NCBI GenBank assembly: GCA_045537045.1
Contig: JAZSOS010000024.1
Location: 1 to 18,470 of the forward strand
DNA: 18,470 nucleotides
Reading direction: 5' to 3'
From: SIG480 sp045537045
GTDB lineage: Bacteria; Bacillota; Clostridia; Oscillospirales; JAAYXM01
A program made the position numbers and the translations under genes. Under the pieces are notes generated by a model, which saw nothing but the letters and a program-made list of their open reading frames with translations, was not told the origin of the DNA and made no database searches. Below are positions 13,024 to 18,470 of this stretch, in pieces (position 1 is the first letter of the stretch; each line of letters opens with the position of its first letter).

Positions 13024-14085
13024 ATGTATAAATCTTTCTTTCTGGGCGCAAATTCCCGCCACGGATTTTATTCATTCTACGATGAGCTTATCGACTTAAA
13101 ATCAGCCGATGCAGTATACATTTTAAAAGGTGGTCCCGGAAGCGGAAAATCCTCGCTGATGAAAAAAGTAGCCGCCGCCGCAGAAGATAAAGGCTACGAA
13201 GTCGAACGCATATTCTGCTCATCTGACCCCGACTCTCTCGACGGCATCGTCATACCGGAGCTTTCCCGCGCTGTTGTTGACGGCACCTCGCCTCACGTTG
13301 TCGAACCCGTATATGCACTTGCCGTGGAACAATATGTCAACCTCGGGCAATTTGCAGACTGTAATGCAATTGCAAAGAAAAAGGATGAAATCATCGCTGT
13401 AAAAGAAAAGTATTCAGTTTTTTTCGAACGCGTATACCGCCGTACTGCAAGTGCTGCGCATATTGACAATGAAATTTTTGACATCGGTCTTTCTGCCACA
13501 GCAACAGAAAAACTCCACGCAAAGGCGCGCGGTATAATCTCCCGCGAAATACGCGGAAAAGGCGTGAAAAAAGCGACAAAACACAGATTCTGCTCCGCAA
13601 TTTCCCCCAAAGGGTATGTAAGCTTATTCACCGGTAAAGACAGCGACTTTGAGAAGACCTTCGTGCTTGAAGACGGCTTTGGCGTCGGGCATTTTCTTCT
13701 CGTTCCCATTCTCAGAGCGGCAGAAGAAGCAAACTTTCGTTGCATAGCATGTATGAACCCGCTTATCCCTGAAAAGCTTGAGCATCTGATAATCCCCGAG
13801 CTTTCCCTCTCGTTTATAACATCAACAAAAGAACATCCTTATACCGGTGCCCGTTACAGACATTTTCGCCTTGATTCAATGATTACCTCAGAACTGACGA
13901 AAGAACAAAAATCGAGAGTTTCTGTTCTCAGAAAACTGAAAGCAGAGCTTCTGGGCGATGCCTGCGAAATTCTCCGTGAAGCAAAAAAAGTCCACGATGA
14001 TATGGAAGACCTTTACAACCCGCACATCGACTTTGAAAGGCTATATACCTTTGCAGGCTCGCTCGCTGAAGAAATCATAAACTAA
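13024..14085 (+). CDS. Duplicated P-loop ATPase-like protein (PRK06851-type), second Walker A degenerate
   Basis: A 353-aa protein of a clostridial and bacillar family of unknown function. It has two homologous halves. Residues 10-90 (SRHGFYSFYDELI, then ILKGGPGSGKSS at 33-44, then GIVIPEL and SPHV) are echoed at about 193-275 (SPKGYVSLF, VLEDGFGVGHF at 214-224, LIIPEL, EHPY). The first half has an intact Walker A with K42 and S43. The second has His223 and Phe224 at those places and should not bind ATP normally. The ATG follows GGAGG by 7 nt. The next gene is spoIIID, so a sporulation role is plausible. The ribosome site is buried in a long RNA stem. Confidence 0.8.
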   Translation: MYKSFFLGANSRHGFYSFYDELIDLKSADAVYILKGGPGSGKSSLMKKVAAAAEDKGYEVERIFCSSDPDSLDGIVIPELSRAVVDGTSPHVVEPVYALAVEQYVNLGQFADCNAIAKKKDEIIAVKEKYSVFFERVYRRTASAAHIDNEIFDIGLSATATEKLHAKARGIISREIRGKGVKKATKHRFCSAISPKGYVSLFTGKDSDFEKTFVLEDGFGVGHFLLVPILRAAEEANFRCIACMNPLIPEKLEHLIIPELSLSFITSTKEHPYTGARYRHFRLDSMITSELTKEQKSRVSVLRKLKAELLGDACEILREAKKVHDDMEDLYNPHIDFERLYTFAGSLAEEIIN

Positions 14086-14090
14086 AAGCC

Positions 14091-14119
14091 GAATAAAAGA
14101 CCTCTCCTTCTCATATATA
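14091..14119 (+). promoter_or_regulatory. Possible sigma-E-like promoter of spoIIID
   Basis: GAATAAA (14091-14097) resembles the sigma-E -35 and CATATATA (14112-14119) the sigma-E -10 (CATA core), spaced 14 nt. In B. subtilis spoIIID is transcribed by sigma-E, which makes this plausible. The match is partial and made by eye. Confidence 0.35.
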
Positions 14120-14137
14120 TGTGATGAGGAAGGGAGG
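14101..14137 (+). promoter_or_regulatory. Hairpin sequestering the ribosome site of spoIIID
   Basis: CCTCTCCTTCTCAT (14101-14114) pairs with ATGAGGAAGGGAGG (14124-14137) in 13 of 14 positions, two of them wobbles, around a 9-nt loop. The 3' arm contains the whole GGGAGG SD. No T-run follows, so it is not a normal terminator for the preceding gene. Confidence 0.65.
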
Positions 14138-14147
14138 CTTATCGGTC

Positions 14148-14402
14148 TTGGCAAAGACATATATTGAGGAAAGAGTTTTTGAGCTTGCACATTACGTAAT
14201 TGAAAACAAAAGTACCGTCCGTGAAGCGGCAAAGAAGTTTTATATATCCAAATCTACCGTACATAAAGATATAGTTGAACGTCTGCAGGCGTTTGATAAA
14301 GATTTATACCTTGAGGTGAAGCAGGTTCTTGACGAAAACAAAGCGGAGAGACATCTGCGCGGAGGAATGGCAACCCGCAAAAAATACCTCGGTGAAAAAT
14401 AA
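14148..14402 (+). CDS. spoIIID: SpoIIID sporulation transcriptional regulator
   Basis: An 84-aa DNA-binding protein that in Bacillus and Clostridia reshapes mother-cell gene expression after sigma-E becomes active. It has the N-terminal YIEERVFELAHYVIENKSTVREAAKKF, the helix-turn-helix recognition stretch ISKSTVHKDIVERL (residues 33-46) and the conserved C-terminal KAERHLRGGMATRKKY. The start is probably TTG 14148, 10 nt after GGGAGG (14132-14137); a longer frame from GTG/ATG 14121 would put the SD inside the coding sequence. It is 62 bp after the ATPase gene. A hairpin over the SD and a sigma-E-like promoter precede it. A shared terminator follows. Confidence 0.93.
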   Translation: MAKTYIEERVFELAHYVIENKSTVREAAKKFYISKSTVHKDIVERLQAFDKDLYLEVKQVLDENKAERHLRGGMATRKKYLGEK

Positions 14403-14412
14403 AAAGAAACAA

Positions 14413-14456
14413 ATCCCCCGCAGTCTTGCGAGCATCGCTCACAAAATTGCGGGGAT
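14413..14456. terminator. Shared convergent terminator between spoIIID and the HMA gene
   Basis: ATCCCCCGCA (14413-14422) pairs with TGCGGGGAT (14448-14456) with one bulge, and GCGA/TCGC forms an inner stem. On the minus strand it is followed by a long T-rich tail (TTTGTTTCTTTTTATTTTT), excellent for the HMA operon. On the plus strand the tail (ATTCCTTTA) is weaker. Confidence 0.8.
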
Positions 14457-14472
14457 ATTCCTTTATGTTAAT

Positions 14473-14721
14473 TTACTTTCCGAAGAACCAGAATTTTTTA
14501 TACGGCTCGCATTTAATACCGGAAACGACATAACCGGTATCTTTTACCGCATCAAGGATTACGCTTTCCGCAATTTCCTCTTTCGCAATAATTTCACATT
14601 TTCTTGCTGTATGTGAAGCCGTAATCCTTTTCACGTTGAATGCTTTTTTTATTGCTTGGACCATATGCGCCTCGCATCTTGGACAAGCCATTCCCTCAAC
14701 GTTCATCGTTATTTTTACCAT
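14473..14721 (-). CDS. Heavy-metal-associated (HMA) domain protein, CopZ-like
   Basis: An 82-aa protein with a ferredoxin-like HMA domain. GMACPRC (residues 10-16) supplies the two metal-binding cysteines, C13 and C16, and TGYVV lies near the end of the domain. Such proteins carry Cu(I) or other soft metals to P-type ATPases or sensors. The C-terminal tail GIKCEPYKKFWFFGK adds a third Cys and an aromatic/basic end that is longer than in plain CopZ. No copper ATPase is in the window. It is the last gene of the AbrB-lyase-EamA-GNAT operon, 24 nt after the GNAT stop, with GAGG 8 nt before the ATG and the strong terminator at 14413-14456 downstream. Confidence 0.88.
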   Translation of the reverse strand: MVKITMNVEGMACPRCEAHMVQAIKKAFNVKRITASHTARKCEIIAKEEIAESVILDAVKDTGYVVSGIKCEPYKKFWFFGK

Positions 14722-14745
14722 AACCTTTTCCTCTTTTCTTTTTTA

Positions 14746-15285
14746 TCACTTGACCTTCATTTTCCGGTAAATTATCCTGAACAAAAACGAGCCGAGATAA
14801 TCTTTCATCATATCAAGAAAATCCGCCTGCGTCACAGATGTGTCCGTTCCGAGCAGGTCATAGCTCACGCCAGCTTCATTGATCTTTACAGAAAGTTTCT
14901 TAAAACCGTTGCGTTCATAAAACTTCAGACGGTTTATCCGCTCTCCATAGTTTTCCGCGTCAAACTCTTCCGTGTCCTCAATCATAAGAGAGACCGCCTT
15001 ATCACTGTGCATTTCTTTTATCTGTGCAAGAATCTCGGTTCCGTAGCCTTTACCTCGCATCCCATCTTCGACTGCAAGAAAGAAAACATAAACCATTTTA
15101 GCTGTGCTTATAGTATAAACCAACCCGACAAACTTTTCCTCATCCACAACTGCCCGGAACGAATCTCTGCCATTGTCAGTGCGCCAAAACAACATAAACA
15201 ACGGTGCACGCTCGTTTGCCGGAAAAGCGGTTCTATATAACCTTTTAATCTGCTTTTTGTATTTTCGCGCGTCTGAAAACTGCAT
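14746..15285 (-). CDS. GNAT-family N-acetyltransferase
   Basis: A 179-aa GNAT-fold protein. Motif A is VEDGMRGKGYGTEIL, where R77-G-K-G-Y-G82 forms the acetyl-CoA pyrophosphate loop; a later segment RLKFYERNGFKKL is the usual motif B. The acceptor substrate is unknown. The C-terminal ~35 residues (DMMKDYLGSFLFRIIYRKMKVK) extend beyond the usual fold and are basic. ATG 15285 follows GAGGTG by about 9 nt. It lies 20 nt after the EamA gene and 24 nt before the HMA gene, in the same operon. Confidence 0.9.
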   Translation of the reverse strand: MQFSDARKYKKQIKRLYRTAFPANERAPLFMLFWRTDNGRDSFRAVVDEEKFVGLVYTISTAKMVYVFFLAVEDGMRGKGYGTEILAQIKEMHSDKAVSLMIEDTEEFDAENYGERINRLKFYERNGFKKLSVKINEAGVSYDLLGTDTSVTQADFLDMMKDYLGSFLFRIIYRKMKVK

Positions 15286-15305
15286 TCAACACACCTCTGC
15301 TTAAC

Positions 15306-16286
15306 TTACACATCGTAGAAGCCGAGTATCAAAATACCTGCAAACGCCGCCGCAATAGCAACATAGTGCTTCCACGAGAGCTTTTCGCGGAGGAAAATTC
15401 TTCCCCAGACAAGAGAAACGGCACAGTACGCTGAGATGATTACAAGCCCCGGAATATATCCCTTTACAACAACCATCATATAGAAGACCTGACCGACAGT
15501 TTCGCAAATACCCCCGAGGAGCTTCGTTCCATCGTACTTTTTATCAAGCTTTTCTCTCTTTATTATGAACACATACACAATAAAGATGACTGCCATAAGA
15601 AGCCACGTGAACTCATACGCTGTGTTGAGAACGTCGCCGGCAACGCTTTCTGCAAGCTCTGCAGCCATACCTCCGGCTTCAAGACCTGCAACATAGTTAT
15701 CCGCGATAAGGGTGTCAACAAATGTTCCGCACGAATCAAGCACGCAGTACAGCACAGGAAGAAGAATTGCAAGCACGCTTTTTGAATACTTTCTGTTCGC
15801 CGCCTGCTGACGCTTCATGCGAAGCTCGGGATCTTCAAAATTATCCACAACTCCAAGTGCTATTATTGCAATAACGATAAGTGCAATACCGATGATTATC
15901 GGGGTATTCAGGAAAACTGCATTTGAATCTTCCTCAATAAACGTAACACCGAAGAACAGCATGCTCATAAGAGCGGTAACCGCGCCCGAGCCGTTGCATA
16001 TCGGGGATGAAATCGAAAGCTCGATATAGCGAAGTCCCATATATCCAACCATCATTGAAATGATGTAAAACGCTGATGCCGGAAGATATGTAATAATGTC
16101 AGAAATGGTAAGGCTTACACCACCGAATACCACCTCATATATCGCGTGAAGTCCCATGATGAGACCAACCGCAATACCGACCTTGTAATGGCTTAATTTG
16201 TCGTCTTGTTTTGAACCGATTTTACTGAAGATATCAGAGCCGCTCCAGCACAGCATCGCAATAATTGCAATAATCCAGATACTCAT
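15306..16286 (-). CDS. EamA/DMT-superfamily transporter
   Basis: A 326-aa membrane protein with about ten hydrophobic helices in two EamA halves (about 1-145 and 175-325) joined by a charged loop (ELRMKRQQAANRKYSK). Typical end-of-half helices are PIIIGIALIVIAIIALGV and HYVAIAAAFAGILILG, and the second half has SLVWGRIFLREKLSWKH, a DMT signature. A hydrophilic insertion near 200-225 is rich in Ala/Gly/Glu. Substrate unknown; the family exports amino acids and metabolites. GGAG stands 9 nt before the ATG. Its position between a PLP-dependent sulfur amino-acid-lyase homologue and a GNAT enzyme hints at metabolite export, which is inference. Confidence 0.9.
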   Translation of the reverse strand: MSIWIIAIIAMLCWSGSDIFSKIGSKQDDKLSHYKVGIAVGLIMGLHAIYEVVFGGVSLTISDIITYLPASAFYIISMMVGYMGLRYIELSISSPICNGSGAVTALMSMLFFGVTFIEEDSNAVFLNTPIIIGIALIVIAIIALGVVDNFEDPELRMKRQQAANRKYSKSVLAILLPVLYCVLDSCGTFVDTLIADNYVAGLEAGGMAAELAESVAGDVLNTAYEFTWLLMAVIFIVYVFIIKREKLDKKYDGTKLLGGICETVGQVFYMMVVVKGYIPGLVIISAYCAVSLVWGRIFLREKLSWKHYVAIAAAFAGILILGFYDV

Positions 16287-16307
16287 TTTTCATTTCTCCT
16301 TTTTCTT

Positions 16308-17585
16308 TTATAATGTTATAAATCCGCCGTCGATAAGCTTTTGCAACGACATCATTATTCCGAGTTTTGCGTTATACCACGTAAGACCACCCTGGAAGAA
16401 TATCGTATACGGCTCACGTATCGGCCCATCTGCCGAAAGCTCTATTGACGAGCCCTGAATGAACGCTCCCGCCGCCATAACAACTTCACAGTTATATCCC
16501 GGCATCGCATACGGCTCCGGAGTTACGTAGCTGTCAACAGGTGCCGCCGCCTGAATACCCTTGCAGAAAGCGACCATTTTCTCACCACTTCCAAGCTCAA
16601 CTGCCTGAATTATATCGTGGCGCGATTCCGTAGAATTCGGAACAACACGAAATCCAAGAGCTTCATACATATTTGCGGCAAATATTGCACCTTTAAGAGC
16701 CCCTGCAACAACCGTAGGTGCAAGGAAGAACCCCTGATAAAGACTTCGCATTGTATCAAGGCTTGCACCGACCTCCTGCCCAAGTCCCGGCGCGCTGAGC
16801 CGGTATGCACAGCGGTCAATACAGCTCTGCTTTCCGCAGATATATCCTCCGATAGGCGCGAGGCCTCCACCCGGGTTTTTGATAAGTGAGCCGACTATCA
16901 TATCCGCACCGACATCCGACGGCTCTGTCATTTCAACAAACTCGCCGTAGCAGTTATCAACCATACAGATAACCTCCGGCTTTATCTTCTTTACAAAAGC
17001 GATAAGCTCACCGATCTGCTTGACCGAAAAGCTCGGCCGTGACTGATATCCCTTAGAGCGCTGAATGGTTACAAGCTTTGTCTTTTCATTTATAGCTTTT
17101 GCTATGTTGTCATAGTCGAACGTGCCGTCCGGAAGTAAATCAACCTGTCTGTAAGATACTCCATATTCACGAAGCGAACAGGTGGATTCACGGATACCGA
17201 TAACCTCTTCAAGCGTGTCATACGGTCTACCCACCGGAGAGAGAAGCTCATCACCCGGCAGAAGATTTGCAGAAAGCGCAACTGCAAGCGCATGCGTTCC
17301 GCACGTTATCTGCGGTCTGACAAGTGCGGCCTCGGTGTTGAAGCAATCTGCATACACCTGTTCAAGTGTCTCACGCCCGCGGTCGTTATATCCGTATCCC
17401 GTAGAACCGGCAAAGCACTCTGCCGAAACCCGCATCTTCTGCATTGCAAGCGTAACCTTTGCCTGGTTATACTCCGCAATTCTGTCTATGTCGTCAAAAC
17501 GCGATTTAAGCTTATCTAAAATCTTTTCAGAAAACTCAGCTACAGCACTGCTTATTCCGAGCTTTTCATACATTTCGTTATTCAT
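16308..17585 (-). CDS. PLP-dependent methionine gamma-lyase-family / aluminium-resistance-family protein
   Basis: A 425-aa PLP enzyme of the family annotated as methionine gamma-lyase-like or aluminium resistance protein (B. subtilis YnbB type). Landmarks are YGYNDRGRETLEQVYA (64-79), RPQITCGTHALAVAL (90-104), the cofactor-binding MVDNCYGEF with D210, and SLIKNPGGGLAPIGG, where K236 should form the Schiff base. The true reaction is not established for the family. The start ATG 17585 overlaps the abrB stop by 8 bp (ATGAATAA), so translation is probably coupled; an upstream ATG at 17618 would overlap abrB more and lacks support. The EamA gene starts 21 nt after its stop. Confidence 0.9.
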   Translation of the reverse strand: MNNEMYEKLGISSAVAEFSEKILDKLKSRFDDIDRIAEYNQAKVTLAMQKMRVSAECFAGSTGYGYNDRGRETLEQVYADCFNTEAALVRPQITCGTHALAVALSANLLPGDELLSPVGRPYDTLEEVIGIRESTCSLREYGVSYRQVDLLPDGTFDYDNIAKAINEKTKLVTIQRSKGYQSRPSFSVKQIGELIAFVKKIKPEVICMVDNCYGEFVEMTEPSDVGADMIVGSLIKNPGGGLAPIGGYICGKQSCIDRCAYRLSAPGLGQEVGASLDTMRSLYQGFFLAPTVVAGALKGAIFAANMYEALGFRVVPNSTESRHDIIQAVELGSGEKMVAFCKGIQAAAPVDSYVTPEPYAMPGYNCEVVMAAGAFIQGSSIELSADGPIREPYTIFFQGGLTWYNAKLGIMMSLQKLIDGGFITL

Positions 17586-17811
17586 CTTTATCCATTCCTT
17601 TAAATATGTTTTCTGCAACGTCTTTTATAACATCAGGATTCGTAACAATAATCCCGCGCTCATCCCCAAGGACGAGAAGAGTGTCCCCTTCTGAAATTTG
17701 ATAAAATTGGCGCGCTTCTTTCGGGATAACAATCTGCCCCTTCGCCCCCACTTTCACGGTTCCGAAGATATGTCTGCCTCCGGGGTGGGCGTATATATGC
17801 TTGCCCTTCAT
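17578..17811 (-). CDS. AbrB/MazE/SpoVT-family transcriptional regulator
   Basis: A 77-aa swapped-hairpin AbrB DNA-binding protein. The domain signature is GTVKVGAKGQIVIPKEARQFYQ (residues 17-38) followed by GDTLLVLGDERGIIV. The C-terminal ~20 residues are a charged helix. It is the first gene of the operon that continues with the PLP lyase, EamA, GNAT and HMA genes, and GAGG lies 6 nt before the ATG. A 7-bp inverted repeat sits at the expected transcription start, so it likely regulates its own operon. It could instead be an antitoxin-type MazE, but no toxin gene is adjacent. Confidence 0.92.
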   Translation of the reverse strand: MKGKHIYAHPGGRHIFGTVKVGAKGQIVIPKEARQFYQISEGDTLLVLGDERGIIVTNPDVIKDVAENIFKGMDKDE

Positions 17812-17835
17812 ACTTCACCTCTTAAAGTTATACTT

Positions 17836-17851
17836 TTCCTACAAGTAGGAA
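17836..17851. promoter_or_regulatory. Palindromic operator candidate at the AbrB operon start
   Basis: TTCCTAC-AA-GTAGGAA is a perfect 16-bp inverted repeat. It abuts the -10 (17851-17856) and spans the expected +1, an ideal position for repression, most simply by the AbrB-family product of the first gene. Confidence 0.6.
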
Positions 17852-17879
17852 TTATACATTTTTTTCACTCATTTGTCAA
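17851..17879 (-). promoter_or_regulatory. Perfect consensus sigma-A promoter of the AbrB operon
   Basis: On the minus strand TTGACA (17874-17879) and TATAAT (17851-17856) are separated by exactly 17 nt. This is the best promoter in the window; such strength usually needs a repressor. Confidence 0.88.
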
Positions 17880-17882
17880 CTG

Positions 17883-17905
17883 TTTTTGCCAAAAAACGGC
17901 AAAAA
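17883..17905. repeat. 8-bp inverted repeat just upstream of the AbrB promoter
   Basis: TTTTTGCC (17883-17890) and GGCAAAAA (17898-17905) are perfect complements 7 bp apart, 3 bp beyond the -35. It may be a second operator or a second terminator stem for the dtxR-type gene. Confidence 0.5.
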
Positions 17906-17934
17906 AGCATCACTCTCCTTTTACAGGAGAGTGA
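17901..17934 (-). terminator. Intrinsic terminator of the DtxR-family gene
   Basis: TCACTCTCCT (17910-17919) and AGGAGAGTGA (17925-17934) are a perfect 10-bp stem with a 5-nt loop. On the minus strand TGC and six T follow. It lies 11 bp beyond the stop codon and separates this gene from the AbrB promoter. Confidence 0.9.
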
Positions 17935-17945
17935 CAAAACATATG

Positions 17946-18308
17946 TTATTTTTCCATATAACGCCTTATTGCATCAAACGATTCATCGCTTATATCGTGT
18001 TCTATCTTACAGGCATCATCTGCTGCGGTATTCGGCGATACACCTATTTTTATAAGGAAATCCGTTATGCACATGTGGCGGTCATAAATCTTTGCAGCGA
18101 CCTCAAGCCCGACATCGGTAAGTGAGATAAAGCCGTCATTATCAACAATAATATATCCGCCATTCTTGAGAAGCCCCACAGCACGGCTTACGCTCGGCTT
18201 TGAATACCCCATATGTTCAACTATATCTATCGAACGTACGTTTTTCCCCTTTTTAGACAAAACAAGAATTGTTTCGAGGTACATTTCGCCCGATTCCTGC
18301 AAATGCAT
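17946..18308 (-). CDS. Small DtxR/MntR-family metal-dependent regulator with a DtxR-type metal site
   Basis: A 120-aa regulator with an N-terminal winged helix-turn-helix (SIDIVEHMGYSKPSVSRAVGLLKNGGYI, residues 26-53) and a dimerisation/metal domain. By eye the metal ligands align as Met9, Cys100, Glu103 and His104 (EMYLETI, ACKIEHDIS). This is the DtxR primary-site set (M10, C102, E105, H106) rather than MntR's D8/E99. The ancillary-site positions equivalent to DtxR E83 and H98 are Thr82 and Ala96. There is no C-terminal SH3-like domain, a short form as in MntR. The ATG follows GGAGG by 9 nt. Target genes are not in the window. Confidence 0.9.
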   Translation of the reverse strand: MHLQESGEMYLETILVLSKKGKNVRSIDIVEHMGYSKPSVSRAVGLLKNGGYIIVDNDGFISLTDVGLEVAAKIYDRHMCITDFLIKIGVSPNTAADDACKIEHDISDESFDAIRRYMEK

Positions 18309-18340
18309 TTTAGCGAGCCTCCTTAAATGTTCTTGCTATT

Positions 18341-18369
18341 AGCATACCACATTTCGCCCTTTTTTTCAA
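18341..18369 (-). promoter_or_regulatory. Promoter of the DtxR-family gene, with a small overlapping palindrome
   Basis: On the minus strand -35 TTGAAA (18364-18369) and -10 TATGCT (18341-18346) are 17 nt apart. TGCT-ATT-AGCA (18334-18344) overlaps the -10 and start region and could be an autoregulatory site. Confidence 0.65.
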
Positions 18370-18415
18370 GAGGAGGATTTTCGAAGATAAGCATTCGTTC
18401 CAACAGTACACACAA

Positions 18416-18442
18416 GCGGCGGTCTCTTTATGAGACCCCCGC
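18416..18442. terminator. Hairpin near the right edge, probable terminator of an unseen neighbour
   Basis: GCGG (18416-18419) and GGTCTC (18421-18426) pair with GAGACC (18432-18437) and CCGC (18439-18442), with one C-C mismatch and a 5-nt loop. A T-rich stretch (ATTTTGTCTTATATT) follows on the plus strand. The gene it serves is outside the window or on the other strand. Confidence 0.5.
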
Positions 18443-18470
18443 CATTTTGTCTTATATTGATATTTTTCAA

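Noticed and set aside
17578..17811. MazE-type antitoxin of a toxin-antitoxin pair
   Set aside because: The overlapping next gene is a 425-residue PLP enzyme, not a small toxin, and no toxin-like frame is nearby.

Overview
The window looks like chromosomal DNA of a spore-forming, low-to-mid GC Firmicute of the Clostridia (Oscillospirales-like is a guess). Evidence: a SpoIIID regulator, a BofC-like anchored protein, a DUF2508/YaaL-type protein, a duplicated-P-loop ATPase of clostridial type, strong Shine-Dalgarno (SD) sites of GGAGG type, several TTG starts, and sigma-A promoters close to TTGACA-17-TATAAT. No phage, IS, CRISPR array, rRNA or complete tRNA is visible.

Layout. 1-1058: promoter and yitT-like membrane protein (+), whose 3' end overlaps convergent trmO (-). 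1854-7065: a five-gene minus-strand operon, trkA-trkH-AEC transporter-MBL hydrolase-cupin, with a consensus promoter and a leader made of small hairpins separated by a TCGATAT-like word. 7124-11448: a type IIA topoisomerase pair, parE then parC (-). 11449-11777: a divergent promoter region with a 10-bp inverted repeat carrying outward-facing extended -10 elements, then two hairpins. 11778-14402: a sporulation-flavoured block: DUF2508 protein (+), a tRNA-minihelix-like hairpin, a 47-residue Cys/Asn/Gly microprotein (-), a candidate ~100-nt RNA with promoter and terminator, a BofC-C-like protein, a duplicated-P-loop ATPase and spoIIID (+). 14473-17879: a second five-gene minus operon, AbrB regulator-PLP lyase of the aluminium-resistance family-EamA transporter-GNAT-HMA copper-chaperone-like protein, with a perfect consensus promoter and a palindrome at its start point. 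17910-18369: a small DtxR-family regulator with its own promoter and terminator. 18416-18442: a hairpin belonging to an unseen neighbour.

How they fit together. TrkA/TrkH form a K+ uptake system; the rest of that operon is metabolic or transport with no obvious link. ParE/ParC are chromosome decatenation enzymes. In the sporulation block, the SD sites of two consecutive genes (the ATPase and spoIIID) are buried in long RNA stems whose 5' arms lie before, or overlap, possible internal promoters. Read-through mRNA would then be poorly translated, while mRNA started inside the stem would be free. This is the most interesting unexplained structure in the window. I see no clear new defence or mobile system. 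Functions are from motif recognition by eye; promoters and RNA folds are pattern-based and unverified.
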